Assembly: GCA_964408805.1 (NCBI GenBank)
Contig: CAYPAV010000022.1
Span: 1 to 64,000, forward strand
Direction: 5' to 3'
DNA length: 64,000 nt
Origin: CAYPAV01 sp964408805
GTDB lineage: Bacteria; Pseudomonadota; Alphaproteobacteria; UBA8366
A program made the position numbers and the translations under genes. Positions 35,007 through 44,211 of this stretch are shown in pieces; position 1 is the stretch's first letter, and the number at the start of each line of letters is the position of its first letter. Below the pieces are notes generated by a model. The model saw nothing but the letters and a program-made list of their open reading frames with translations. It was not told the DNA's origin and did not search any database.

Positions 35007-36011
35007 ATGTTTCGTCACTCGCTTGCTGTTTCCGGCGTTTTTCTGGGTGTGGCGTGTTGGTTCGGCGCCGAAAAACCTGTCGTTGCCAACAATTTACCCG
35101 CGGCCTCGGTTGAAGCATCCGGCACCGATCTCTCATTGCCCACGCTGGAGTCGGCATGGCGTCTCGCCGAGCGGAGAGGCAGGGAGGGGAGGCGGAGAAA
35201 ATCGGGCGATGGCGAAGATGATAATTCCACTGCGTCGTCTCCTTGCGCGGCCTGCGAGGAACTCGAAGGGTTCGTGCCGCCGAGCGTCATATCGGACGAT
35301 GTCTTTACGATGGCGGGAAAGATCCGCAGGGGTGATAAGGCGGCGGCCGTTGAAATTCAGCGTGCCCGGGGCGCCATCGAGACGGGACTCCAGCCGGACT
35401 TCATCGGCGGCGCCGATTGTCCGGAAATCGACAGCGAGAAATGGGCGATCGATTATTCACATAAACGCCCGTGGCCGGCGCTTCACAAAGGGATCGACAT
35501 TCCCCAACCCAGAGGCACGCCGATTCGCGCCGTTGCCGCCGGTACGGTCGTGGGAAAATTCATGAATGAAGGGAACCGCAAGGGTATCGAGGTGATGCTC
35601 CGGCACACGCCCGAACAGACCGGCCTGCCGTTCCATACCTACTCTCAATATACGCATTTGCGGGAGATGTCCCCCTTACCCATCGGCGCCCGCGTCGAAA
35701 TGGGGCGGGAGCTCGGCAGGACGAGCAATACCGGAAAGATGGGACGCCGCACTCGCCGCGACGCCCTGCATTTTGCAATTCTTTATAGCCGGCACGCCGA
35801 GTGGTCCAACGATGGAAGATTGGTTGTGCCCATGGACGGCTATTGGATGGACCCAAATGCGTTCTATCGGCTTGAAGGGCCCCATGATTCGCGCGCCATG
35901 GCCGCGCTGCCGCGCGGTGAAAAGCGCGTGGCCGTTCCGTATATGCAAGCCGACGGGTCCTTCGTGCCGGCCGACACCCAACGCATCTGGCCTTATCCTT
36001 GCGACCTTTGA
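35007..36011 (+). CDS. Secreted M23-family peptidase, degenerate site
   Basis: 334 residues. A signal peptide (about 1-28, ending VVANN) sends it to the periplasm. The C-terminal LytM domain has the first zinc motif HKGID (His160, Asp164). The second motif, usually HxH, reads ALH (Ala253, His255), so the catalytic first His is missing while the zinc-binding one remains. It may be a regulator of murein hydrolases rather than an enzyme. ATG 35007 has GGAG 8 nt upstream; a frame continuing upstream into the tcuA-like gene is an artefact. Confidence 0.8.
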   Translation: MFRHSLAVSGVFLGVACWFGAEKPVVANNLPAASVEASGTDLSLPTLESAWRLAERRGREGRRRKSGDGEDDNSTASSPCAACEELEGFVPPSVISDDVFTMAGKIRRGDKAAAVEIQRARGAIETGLQPDFIGGADCPEIDSEKWAIDYSHKRPWPALHKGIDIPQPRGTPIRAVAAGTVVGKFMNEGNRKGIEVMLRHTPEQTGLPFHTYSQYTHLREMSPLPIGARVEMGRELGRTSNTGKMGRRTRRDALHFAILYSRHAEWSNDGRLVVPMDGYWMDPNAFYRLEGPHDSRAMAALPRGEKRVAVPYMQADGSFVPADTQRIWPYPCDL

Positions 36012-36029
36012 GTTAAATCGTATTCGGCG

Positions 36030-37199
36030 CTAATCGCCGCAGACGTGGTCCATCAGCTTGGCGATGAAGGCCTCGCCTTTGGCCAGTTGGTCCAGGCTGA
36101 TGAACTCGTCCGGCTTGTGGGCCTGGTCGATGCTGCCGGGGCCGCAGACGACCGTGGGGATGCCGACGCGGTTCTGAAACAGGCCCGCTTCGGTGCCGAA
36201 GGCGACCTTGGCGTGGTCGTTCCGTCCGGCGAGCGATTTGGCGAAGGTGACGACCTCCTCGCCGGGGTCGATGTCGAGGCCGTCGATCAGGCTCAGCGCC
36301 TCGAACGCGATGCCGCTCTCGGGGTCGATTGCCTGCATTTCGGGCTCCAGCACGTCTCGGGCATGGCGCTCGATCTCGTCGAAGAGTTCGGTCCCGTCAT
36401 GGCCCGAGATACAGCGGAACTCGAAATCGAAGGTGCAATCCTTCGGCACGATATTGAGTGCGGTGCCGCCATGGACCGTCCCCGTGTGGACCGTCGTGTG
36501 GGTGATGTCGTAGAGATCGTCGAACGGTCCCTCGGCGGCGATCCGCCTTGCCATGCCCTTCAAATAGCTGATCAACTCGGCCGCGTATTCGACCGCATTG
36601 ACGCCCTGGGGCGCCAGGCTCGAATGGGCTTCCAGGCCCCGGACATGGCAGCGATAGCTCAGCTTGCCCTTATGGCCGATGATCACTTGCATCGAGGTCG
36701 GTTCGCCGACGATGCACATCATCGGTTTCGGGTCCATGTCGATCATCTTGTCGATCAGGCTGCGGACCCCGACGCAGCCGATCTCCTCGTCATGGCTGAA
36801 GGCGAAATGGATCGGCGTCTCCAGGCCGCGTTCCAGCATCCTGGGAGCATTGGCGAGACAGATCGCGATGAAGCTTTTCATGTCGCAGGTGCCGCGGCCG
36901 TATAGCTTGTCGTTCTTCTCGGTCACCTCGAAGGGATCGGTCGACCAATCCTGACCATCGACCGGTACGACGTCGGTATGACCGGAGAGCAATATACCCG
37001 GCTTGTCGGTCGGGCCGAGCGTTGCGTAGAGGTTCGCCTTTTTGCCGGTTTCGTCGTGCACCAGCATGGAGTCCACCCCGAGATCGCCCAGATAATCCCG
37101 GACGTAGCCGATCAGGGCCAGGTTCGACTCCCGGCTGGTGGTGTCGAAGCTGATGAGCTTTCGTATGAAATCGATGCTGCTTTGCTCAGAGACGCCCAC
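36030..37199 (-). CDS. M20 metallopeptidase, ArgE-like deacylase
   Basis: 389 residues, the M20 fold. Metal ligands can be seen in LLSGHTDVVPV (His, Asp), GRGTCDMKSF (Asp) and FSHDEEIGCVG (Glu pair), with a further Glu in FGTEAGLF and His near the end in IDQAHKPDEF. It resembles acetylornithine deacetylase, although other N-acyl amino acids are possible. A GTG start at 37199 has GGAGAG 6 nt upstream; the ATG at 37298 overlaps the divergent gene's leader. It is convergent with the M23 gene and divergent from the threonine synthase-like gene. Confidence 0.87.
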   Translation of the reverse strand: MGVSEQSSIDFIRKLISFDTTSRESNLALIGYVRDYLGDLGVDSMLVHDETGKKANLYATLGPTDKPGILLSGHTDVVPVDGQDWSTDPFEVTEKNDKLYGRGTCDMKSFIAICLANAPRMLERGLETPIHFAFSHDEEIGCVGVRSLIDKMIDMDPKPMMCIVGEPTSMQVIIGHKGKLSYRCHVRGLEAHSSLAPQGVNAVEYAAELISYLKGMARRIAAEGPFDDLYDITHTTVHTGTVHGGTALNIVPKDCTFDFEFRCISGHDGTELFDEIERHARDVLEPEMQAIDPESGIAFEALSLIDGLDIDPGEEVVTFAKSLAGRNDHAKVAFGTEAGLFQNRVGIPTVVCGPGSIDQAHKPDEFISLDQLAKGEAFIAKLMDHVCGD

Positions 37200-37319
37200 G
37201 CCATTCTCTCCACGACTGCCATACGCGGCCGCGAGAATAGGCGAGCCGCCAACCCTTGGCCAGCGGTCCGGCGCCTTGCTATTAGAGGCACCCAACATCG
37301 ATCCGATCGAGGAAGCCGC

Positions 37320-38465
37320 ATGCCGGAACGCGAGGTTCGTTACGTCAATCCCAGATCAGGCGCCGAGTGGCCGGTGACGACCGCGCTTTGGCGGGCGCCG
37401 GACGATGGCGGCTATCTCAATCTGTCGCCGGGCGCGGGCTTCGCGCTCGATGATCTCGCGGTGGAGAAGCACTCGATGTGGCGCTATGAGGCGGCGATTC
37501 GGCTGCCGGGTGCCGATGTCATCTCGCTCGGCGAAGGCGGCACGCCGCTGGTTGAAGGCGACTGGGAGGGGATGGCGGTCCAAATGAAGTGCGAGCATTT
37601 GATGCCGTCGGGCTCGTTCAAGGATCGCGGCACGGCGGTGATGCTGAACTATCTCCGGCAGACCGGCGTGACGAATATCCTGGAAGACAGTTCGGGCAAC
37701 GCCGGCGCCTCGATCGCCACATTCGCCGCGGCCCTGGGACTGGATTGCCGGATCTTGGTTCCGGCCGCCGCCCCCGCCGCCAAAAAAATGCAGATCGCCG
37801 CCATGGGCGCCGAGGTGGTCGGGATCGAGGGAAGCCGGCAGGATGTGGCCGAGGCGGCACTGGCCGAGGCCGAGACGGTTTTCTACGCAAGCCACAATTG
37901 GCAGCCCTATTTCATCGAGGGGACGAAGACGCTGGCCTTCGAGCTTTGGGACCAGCTCGGCCGTCGCGCTCCCGATTGGGTCGTCGTGCCGCTTGGATAC
38001 GGCAGCAACGTCATCGGTCTCCATCTTGGGTTCACGGAACTGACAGCGGCGGGATTGATCGATCGAGTGCCGAGGATCGGGGCGGTACAGGCAGCGAATT
38101 GTGCGGTCTTCGAGGCGGCCTGGCGGGCGGGTGGCGCGCCAGTTGAGATCGAGGCGAGGCCGACGCTTGCCGATGGGATCGCGTGCGAACGTCCGGTAAG
38201 GCTGGGTGAGGTGATGGCGGCCCTTGGCGATACCGGCGGAACGGTGATCGCGGTCGAGGAGGTGGAGATTGCCGCCGCCCTTCGCGGGTTTGCCGAGAAG
38301 GGATATTTCATCGAACCGACGAGCGCTACCGTCGGCGCCGCGCTTACCCGGCTTCGGACGGATTCCGTCATTGGCCCGGATGAAACCGTGGTCGCGGTTC
38401 TCACCGGCAGCGGTTTGAAGGCGGTCGAAAAGATCGGCGGGATGTTGAAAACCGGAGCGGAGTAG
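37320..38465 (+). CDS. Threonine synthase-like PLP enzyme
   Basis: 381 residues of the fold-type II PLP family. The Schiff-base Lys lies in MPSGSFKDRGTAVM, as in threonine synthases, and the phosphate-binding loop is DSSGNAGAS. VPLGYGSNVIGLHLGF and VVAVLTGSGLKAV are family signatures. The ATG is preceded by GAGGAA. Without other threonine pathway genes nearby, a different beta-substitution or elimination remains possible. The N-formylglutamate amidohydrolase gene follows on the same strand. Confidence 0.87.
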   Translation: MPEREVRYVNPRSGAEWPVTTALWRAPDDGGYLNLSPGAGFALDDLAVEKHSMWRYEAAIRLPGADVISLGEGGTPLVEGDWEGMAVQMKCEHLMPSGSFKDRGTAVMLNYLRQTGVTNILEDSSGNAGASIATFAAALGLDCRILVPAAAPAAKKMQIAAMGAEVVGIEGSRQDVAEAALAEAETVFYASHNWQPYFIEGTKTLAFELWDQLGRRAPDWVVVPLGYGSNVIGLHLGFTELTAAGLIDRVPRIGAVQAANCAVFEAAWRAGGAPVEIEARPTLADGIACERPVRLGEVMAALGDTGGTVIAVEEVEIAAALRGFAEKGYFIEPTSATVGAALTRLRTDSVIGPDETVVAVLTGSGLKAVEKIGGMLKTGAE

Positions 38466-38536
38466 GACATCTTGTTTGAAGGACGCATGAGGGGGACCCG
38501 CGGGCGGGTCCGCGCAAAGGCAGAAAAGAAGAACCC

Positions 38537-39412
38537 ATGAGCGACACCGTCCCCGGGGTCTACAAGGTCGAGCGGCCACGCACGCTCAACCTGCCGCTCG
38601 TGCTCGATTCGCCCCATAGCGGTGAGCGCTATCCAGGCGACTTCAATACGCCGGTGCCGATGGAGGTGCTCCGCCGGGCCGAGGACATGTATGTCGACGA
38701 CCTCTTCGCGGGTGCGGTCGATAGAGGGTCACCGCTGATATCCGCGCTTTTTCCGCGCAGCTATATCGATCCCAACCGGGCCCTTCAGGACCTCGATCGC
38801 GAATTGCTGGAGGAACCCTGGCCTGAGCCCGTTCAGCCGAGCGAGAAGGCGCGTCTCGGACATGGCCTGATCTGGCGCGTGTGTCCGCCCGATCTGCCGA
38901 TGTATGTAAAGCGTTTGACGGTCGAGGAAGTGAAGTACCGCATTGCCACCTATTGGCATGCCTATCATGCGGCCTTGTCGGCGCTTCTGGATGAGGCGCA
39001 GGATCGATTCGGCAAGGCCTGGCTGCTCGATTGTCATTCGATGCCGTCGGTCAGCCTGCCGAAGGAGCCGCGTTTCGGCGGCGTGCGCCGAGCGGAATTC
39101 ATCCTGGGCGATCGAGACGGCACGACATGCTCGACGGAATTTCTTTATGTCGTCCGTGATACGCTGAAGAGTTTCGGCTATCACGTGAAGATCAACGATC
39201 CCTACAAGGGGGTCGAGATCATTCGCCGGCACGGCCGGCCGGCGGAGGGCCGACATAGCCTGCAGATCGAGATCAACCGAGCCCTTTATATGAATGAGGA
39301 AACCTTTGAGCGGACAGTTTATTACGCCGAGCTTCAAGGACATATGTCGCGCCTGGTCGAAGTGATCGGTGACTACTCGCTCGACCGCGTCGGCGCGAAG
39401 GCGGCCGAGTAG
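38537..39412 (+). CDS. N-formylglutamate amidohydrolase family protein
   Basis: 291 residues of the HutG-type zinc amidohydrolase family. Conserved stretches are LVLDSPHSGERYPGDF near the start (Asp and His), LFPRSYIDPNRALQDLD, WLLDCHSMPSV (zinc His) and QIEINRALYMNEET at the end. It would deformylate N-formylglutamate or a related N-formyl amino acid. No other histidine-degradation genes are nearby. The gap to the previous gene is about 70 bp, so the two may share a transcript. Confidence 0.87.
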   Translation: MSDTVPGVYKVERPRTLNLPLVLDSPHSGERYPGDFNTPVPMEVLRRAEDMYVDDLFAGAVDRGSPLISALFPRSYIDPNRALQDLDRELLEEPWPEPVQPSEKARLGHGLIWRVCPPDLPMYVKRLTVEEVKYRIATYWHAYHAALSALLDEAQDRFGKAWLLDCHSMPSVSLPKEPRFGGVRRAEFILGDRDGTTCSTEFLYVVRDTLKSFGYHVKINDPYKGVEIIRRHGRPAEGRHSLQIEINRALYMNEETFERTVYYAELQGHMSRLVEVIGDYSLDRVGAKAAE

Positions 39413-39452
39413 GGGTCTCGCCCGGCGCTCGAGGCAACTGGAAAATGTTTAC

Positions 39453-40238
39453 ATGACGGATGGACGTGTCGTCGTCATCACCGGCGGTGCCAGCGGGATC
39501 GGCAAGGCGACCGGCACGGCTTTCTTGGCGCGTGGCGCCAAAGTGGTGCTGGCGGATCTGAACACGACCGCCGGCGCCGAGGCGGTGGCCGCGCTCGAAG
39601 GTGGCGCAGGCACGGTTCGCTTCGTCGAGGCGGACGTGACCTCCGAGTCTTCCCTCGCCGCTCTTCGGGCCGATATCGAGGCGCGAGAGGGGCCCGCCGA
39701 CGTGCTGGTCAACTCGGCCGGCATCCTGCAGAACGCGACAACGACCCGACGGATGGACTTGGCCGAGCATGACCGGGTCTGGGACGTGAATTATCGCGGC
39801 ACTTTTCTTGCCGGCCGGTGCTTCGGCGAACGCATGGTCGAGCATCGCCGGGGCTGGATCGTCAATCTAGCCTCGATCAACAGCCTGCATGCGTTTCCGC
39901 TGCCGGCTTATGCGCCGGGAAAGGCGGCGATTAAATCGCTGACGGAGTTGCAGGCCGTCGAATACGGCGAATACAAGGTGCGGGTAAACGCGGTGGCACC
40001 CGGGGTCACCTTGACCGAGAACATCCGTGCTCGCATCGAATCCGGACAACGCGATCCCGAGGTGATCAAGGGATATGCCGCGCTCGGCGAATTGATCGAG
40101 CCCGAGGATGTCGCCAACGGCATTGTATTCCTATGCTCGCCCGAGGCGGCGCGCATTACCGGGGTGACACTGCCGATAGATGCCGGTTGGCTGATCTCCG
40201 TTCCCTACAAGGCGTTTCCGGGCGACGTCGACGGATAG
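39453..40238 (+). CDS. SDR family oxidoreductase, canonical
   Basis: 261 residues, a classical short-chain dehydrogenase. The cofactor loop is VITGGASGIGKATG, then NSAG at the NNAG position, a catalytic Ser in NLASINS and YAPGK carrying Tyr and Lys. The Asp in LADLN at the end of strand 2 favours NAD over NADP. The start at 39453 puts strand 1 at the N terminus. It lies 40 bp after the amidohydrolase gene and is convergent with the transporter gene. Confidence 0.88.
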   Translation: MTDGRVVVITGGASGIGKATGTAFLARGAKVVLADLNTTAGAEAVAALEGGAGTVRFVEADVTSESSLAALRADIEAREGPADVLVNSAGILQNATTTRRMDLAEHDRVWDVNYRGTFLAGRCFGERMVEHRRGWIVNLASINSLHAFPLPAYAPGKAAIKSLTELQAVEYGEYKVRVNAVAPGVTLTENIRARIESGQRDPEVIKGYAALGELIEPEDVANGIVFLCSPEAARITGVTLPIDAGWLISVPYKAFPGDVDG

Positions 40239-40254
40239 CGAATGGAGGCCACCG

Positions 40255-41112
40255 TCATCGGGTTTCGCGAAACATCGTGTAGAGACCGCTCCCGACGACG
40301 AGGATGGTGCCGGCGATCATCCAAAGATCCGGGATATCGCCCCAGATCGTGATTCCGATGACGACCGCCCAGACCAGCGAGAAATACCTTAAGGGTGCGA
40401 CGATCGGCGCCGGCGAGAGTTGGAAGGCCTTCACGACGAAATAATGTGCGGTCCCATTGATGAATCCGGCGACGATGAACAGGAGCCAATCCCCGGCCGG
40501 CGGCATGGTTGTTCCGAAGAGCAGCGATACGGCCCCTACACCCGTGGTGATCGTGACGGTATAGAGAAGGAGCGTGCCCGTGCTGTCCCTGGCACCCAGT
40601 TGGCGGGTGAGGACATCGCGGGCGGCCATCAAAAAGGCAACTACAAGGGGCATCACGATCAGGAGATTGAGCGTCCCGCCGCCGGGCCGTGTCATGCACA
40701 AAACGCCGGCGAAGCCGACCAAGATCGCGAGCCAGCGGCGCCACCCAACCATTTCACCAAGGAATGTGGGCGCCAAGGCAGCCAGTATCAGCGGGCTCAT
40801 GAACGCGACCGCTAAGACGTCCGCCATCGGCATCAAGGAGAGCGAGGTGATGATCAGGACGCCCGATGCCGTATTGCAGGCGGCACGCGCGATATTCGCA
40901 AATGGACGGGCGCTTCGCAGCGTATGCAGGCCCCCGTCGCGCCAGACGAAATATGCGATCGGCAAATAGGCCCAGATGCCGCGATAGAAGAAGATCTCCC
41001 CGAAATGATAGTCCGCCGTAAGCCACTTCGAGATCGCGTCCTGCGTCGTCAGCATCAGTGTGCCGAGCAGAATAAATGGGATTCCGCGGCCTGTGGCGGT
41101 ATCGCTGCTCAT
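40255..41112 (-). CDS. EamA/DMT superfamily transporter
   Basis: 285 residues with about ten hydrophobic segments arranged as two EamA repeats. The segment VGWRRWLAILVGFAGVLCMTRPG is the conserved end of the first repeat, and the second repeat ends with WMIAGTILVVGSGLYTMFRE. It probably exports a metabolite or amino acid; the substrate is not readable. It is transcribed in the same direction as nadK upstream, separated from it by 37 bp. Confidence 0.88.
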   Translation of the reverse strand: MSSDTATGRGIPFILLGTLMLTTQDAISKWLTADYHFGEIFFYRGIWAYLPIAYFVWRDGGLHTLRSARPFANIARAACNTASGVLIITSLSLMPMADVLAVAFMSPLILAALAPTFLGEMVGWRRWLAILVGFAGVLCMTRPGGGTLNLLIVMPLVVAFLMAARDVLTRQLGARDSTGTLLLYTVTITTGVGAVSLLFGTTMPPAGDWLLFIVAGFINGTAHYFVVKAFQLSPAPIVAPLRYFSLVWAVVIGITIWGDIPDLWMIAGTILVVGSGLYTMFRETR

Positions 41113-41149
41113 GGTGTCTTGACGGTGACCGAAAAGTTGGCGGCGTCCC

Positions 41150-41917
41150 TCAAGGCGCGAATTGTTCGTTGAGAATGCGTTCCTCGAGATTGTGTTCCGG
41201 ATCGAACAACATGGTCATGTCGATCGAATGATCCATCGCGACCATGACCTTGGCGACGCCGCGGACTTCGAATCCGTCGGCACTTGCATTGACCGGGCGC
41301 TTGTCGGTTTCAAGCAGCTCGAATTCGACCTGGGCGGAGCTTGGCAGGATCGCGCCCCGCCAGCGCCGGGGGCGAAAGGCGCTAATCGGGGTGAGGCACA
41401 GAACGGCCGCACCGATCGGCACGATCGGACCATGCGCGGAGAGATTATAAGCGGTGCTGCCGGCGGGTGTGCAAAGAAGCACGCCATCGCAGATCAACTC
41501 CTCGATCCGCACGACGTCATCGACGCGGATGCGAACCTTGGCTGCCTGCTGCGTTGCGCGGAGCAACGAAACTTCGTTGATGGCGGGCGCTTCGTGGCTT
41601 TCACCCTTCACTGTTTCAGCGGTCATCATTAGAGGGTGCAGGGTATGCGGTTCGGTCCGCGAAAGCCGGTCGGGCAGGTCCTCCAAGACGTATTCGTTCA
41701 TCAGGAAACCGACGCTGCCGCGGTTCATCCCGTAAATTCGTTTGTCGGCGCCGTTATGGGTATGCAGGGTCCGCAGCATGAAGCCGTCGCCGCCAAGCGC
41801 TACGATGACGTCCGCTTCCTCGGGTGATACGCCGCCATAGGCCTCGCGAAGCTCTTTGTACGCCTCCTGCGCGTCGTCGGAATCCGAGGCTAAAAATGCA
41901 ATCTTCTTGTAATTCAT
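41150..41917 (-). CDS. nadK: NAD kinase
   Basis: 255 residues, the usual length for the short alphaproteobacterial enzyme. The GGDG motif lies in VIVALGGDGFMLRTLH; AINEVSLLR is the NAD-binding NE/D region, and CTPAGSTAYNLSAHGPIV binds the nucleotide. It phosphorylates NAD to NADP in the cytoplasm. ATG 41917 starts MNYKKIAF, where the fold begins; an extension to 42079 is rejected. NADP made here would feed NpdG, but the gene is not part of the F420 operon. Confidence 0.93.
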   Translation of the reverse strand: MNYKKIAFLASDSDDAQEAYKELREAYGGVSPEEADVIVALGGDGFMLRTLHTHNGADKRIYGMNRGSVGFLMNEYVLEDLPDRLSRTEPHTLHPLMMTAETVKGESHEAPAINEVSLLRATQQAAKVRIRVDDVVRIEELICDGVLLCTPAGSTAYNLSAHGPIVPIGAAVLCLTPISAFRPRRWRGAILPSSAQVEFELLETDKRPVNASADGFEVRGVAKVMVAMDHSIDMTMLFDPEHNLEERILNEQFAP

Positions 41918-42015
41918 ACGGAATCCCCACGAGAATGGGCGTCGGCAGGCCGCGACAGTATACCGAAGGAGTTGGTGGGCGCCAGCGGCCGCGAAATTCG
42001 TTTCTGGAGGATGCA

Positions 42016-42504
42016 ATGCACTGGTCGCCTTGGGTCGTTCTGTTGGCGGTATTGTCCGTGGCGGTGCCGGCAGAGGCATGGGCGCAGGCTAAAGATCGGC
42101 ATGCCGGCTATTATTATCCAACGCCGAAAACCCACGAAATCTATCGTGCCCGCATTCGTGTCGCGCCGGAGGCGTCGCGCAACGCCCGTATCGCCTTTGT
42201 CACCAACATCACCAACGGGATGATCGCCAAGAACGCCTATCCGCCGCCCTTCGTCATGTTCGTGAAGGGCAATCGCAAAGAGAAGCTAATTATCGTCGGG
42301 TTGCGGGACAACGCTTACAACACGCTTTTTCGGGCGCGGGCGCTCCTGGCGCAACTGACGTCGATCTCGCGGACCACGCGGTTGTTCCGCGAGCATTCGA
42401 AAGCGGATTGTCTGACATTTCTCGACCTATTGAAACTGATGGGGTTTGAACTGTTGACCGTGAGCGACGGCAAGGATTTCGCCCATCAGATCATGCTTCG
42501 CTGA
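42016..42504 (+). CDS. Secreted protein of unknown function
   Basis: 162 residues. GGAGG lies 5 nt ahead of the ATG. A signal peptide of about 25 residues ends AWAQA. The mature part is basic and compact, with VTNITNGMIAKNAYPPPFVMF, FVKGNRKEKLIIVGLRD and LFREHSKADCLTFLDLLKLMGFE as the most family-like stretches. It has one Cys, so no internal disulfide. I do not recognise a domain. It is followed 15 bp later by a SnoaL-like gene and may be co-transcribed with it. Confidence 0.75.
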   Translation: MHWSPWVVLLAVLSVAVPAEAWAQAKDRHAGYYYPTPKTHEIYRARIRVAPEASRNARIAFVTNITNGMIAKNAYPPPFVMFVKGNRKEKLIIVGLRDNAYNTLFRARALLAQLTSISRTTRLFREHSKADCLTFLDLLKLMGFELLTVSDGKDFAHQIMLR

Positions 42505-42519
42505 AGGGATGATTTCGTC

Positions 42520-42924
42520 ATGTCGGATCGGGAGGCCGTCCTGTTCGCCAACGACGCATTCTATGTCTGCTTCGCCGGCAACGATTACGAGGGGCTGGAA
42601 CGGCTCTGGGCCCGGACGGCGCCCGTGACCTGCATCCATCCGGGCTGGGAGGCGCTTTACGGCCGCGGCCCGGTGATGGAAAGCTGGCTCGCGATCATCC
42701 AGAATGGTGCGCCGGCAATTCAATGCCGCGAACCTCGGGTCGCGCTTTACGGCGATACGGCGACGGTCATCTGCTACGAGCGGGCCGAGGGTGGCTACCT
42801 GATCGCCACCAACGTCTTTGTTCGCGAGGACGGCGAATGGCGAATGACGCATCATCAAGCCGGTCCCACACGCGGCGCTCCTGCGCCGGAGGTGGAGGGC
42901 GGACCGCCCGCCAGCGTCAACTGA
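42520..42924 (+). CDS. NTF2/SnoaL-like protein
   Basis: 134 residues with the NTF2-like cone fold of the SnoaL_3/DUF4440 type: VLFANDAFYVCFAGNDYEGLERLWA as the opening helices, then CIHPGWEALYGRGPVMESW, and the C-terminal strands ending FVREDGEWRMTHHQAG. Such proteins may be small isomerases or lack enzymatic activity. No catalytic residue can be assigned. It is convergent with moaA. Confidence 0.8.
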   Translation: MSDREAVLFANDAFYVCFAGNDYEGLERLWARTAPVTCIHPGWEALYGRGPVMESWLAIIQNGAPAIQCREPRVALYGDTATVICYERAEGGYLIATNVFVREDGEWRMTHHQAGPTRGAPAPEVEGGPPASVN

Positions 42925-42943
42925 TCACGAAGACCTAGCTAGC

Positions 42944-43984
42944 CTATCCGCCGGTTACACTCATATGGCGGCTGACGCCGGGGCGGCGACTACGCCGGTT
43001 GATAATGAAATCATGCCCCTGCGGCTTGCGGCCGATGGCTTCGTCGATGGCGGTGTGGAGAAGGGCGTCGTCCTCGGTGGCGCGCAGAGGGTCGCGGAGA
43101 TCGGCGGCATCCTCCTGGCCAAGACACATATAGAGCGTCCCCGTGCAGGTCAGCCGCACCCGATTGCAGGTCTCGCAGAAATTATGGGTCATTGGCGTGA
43201 TGAAGCCGATCTTGGCGCCGGTCTCCCGACACTCGACATAGCGAGCGGGCCCGCCGGTGTCATAGTCGATCTCGTTCAGTGTCCATCGCGTTTGCAGTTC
43301 GGCGCGAACCATCGAAAGCGGCCAATACTGGTCGAGCCGCATCTGCTCGCCGACTTCACCCATCGGCATGACCTCGATAAAAGTCAGATCGTGTCCCGCC
43401 TCGCCGCACCAGCGCACGATGTCATGAATTTCGTCGTCATTGATGCCCTTGAGGGCGACGCAATTAATCTTTACCTGAAGACCCGCTTGGCTGGCCGCAT
43501 CTATGCCGGCAATGATCTTATCGAGCTTGCCCCAGCGGGTAATTGCCTCGAATTTCTTCGCATCGAGCGTATCGAGCGAGACATTGACGCGCCGGACCCC
43601 GGCCGCCTTCAATGCCGCCGCGTATTTTGCGAGCTGGCTGCCGTTGGTGGTGAGCGTCAGTTCGTCGAGCGCGCCGGTGCCGATATGCCGGCCCAGGCGG
43701 TCGATCAACCACATGATGTTTCGCCGCACCAAGGGCTCGCCCCCGGTCAGCCGAAGCTTACGGACGCCGCGTTCGACGAAGGCACTGCAAAGACGATCAA
43801 GTTCCTCGAGGGTGAGTAGGTCGGCCTTCGGCAGAAAATGCATGTCCTCGGACATGCAATAGACACAGCGAAAATCACAACGATCCGTGACCGATACGCG
43901 TAGATAGGTCACCGCGCGCTCAAACGGATCGATCAACGAAGTCGTCTTCGCAACGTTGTTATTGTCGTTCGGCCACGCATCCAT
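42944..43984 (-). CDS. moaA: GTP 3',8-cyclase, molybdenum cofactor
   Basis: 346 residues, the usual size. The N-terminal radical-SAM motif is CDFRCVYC; the second 4Fe-4S site near the C terminus is formed by CETCNRVRLTCTG. LRLTGGEPLVRR is the SAM-binding GGEP segment. It converts GTP to the 3',8-cyclo intermediate of molybdopterin together with MoaC, which is not in the window. The C terminus lacks the conserved GG tail position seen in many MoaA (it ends VTGG, so Gly-Gly is present). ATG 43984 has GGGAG 7 nt upstream; the in-frame ATGs at 44011 and 44134 are less likely. Confidence 0.94.
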   Translation of the reverse strand: MDAWPNDNNNVAKTTSLIDPFERAVTYLRVSVTDRCDFRCVYCMSEDMHFLPKADLLTLEELDRLCSAFVERGVRKLRLTGGEPLVRRNIMWLIDRLGRHIGTGALDELTLTTNGSQLAKYAAALKAAGVRRVNVSLDTLDAKKFEAITRWGKLDKIIAGIDAASQAGLQVKINCVALKGINDDEIHDIVRWCGEAGHDLTFIEVMPMGEVGEQMRLDQYWPLSMVRAELQTRWTLNEIDYDTGGPARYVECRETGAKIGFITPMTHNFCETCNRVRLTCTGTLYMCLGQEDAADLRDPLRATEDDALLHTAIDEAIGRKPQGHDFIINRRSRRPGVSRHMSVTGG

Positions 43985-44211
43985 GGCGGTCTCCCAATAG
44001 GCAACGTCCATAACATAGTGCGTTTGGATCGAAATTACCCCTCGAAATTTCGTGATCACGCTACCGACCAAAACAGACCGGTAATTAGGGACGGCGTTTC
44101 TCGCTTCGTGGGAACATTCCATTCGTCTCGACAAAGAAGGCGATACGCGGTTAAATATTAGTCAAGAATTCAAGAGTCGATGTTAATATTTAGCTTTGGA
44201 GTCTTAGTCGT

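Noticed and set aside
37320..38465. Assignment of the PLP enzyme as a biosynthetic thrC
   Set aside because: The fold and Lys motif fit, but no homoserine pathway genes are near and related lyases share these motifs, so no symbol was given.
43985..44211. Molybdenum cofactor riboswitch upstream of moaA
   Set aside because: The leader is AT-rich and I could not find the conserved helices of the Moco RNA by eye.
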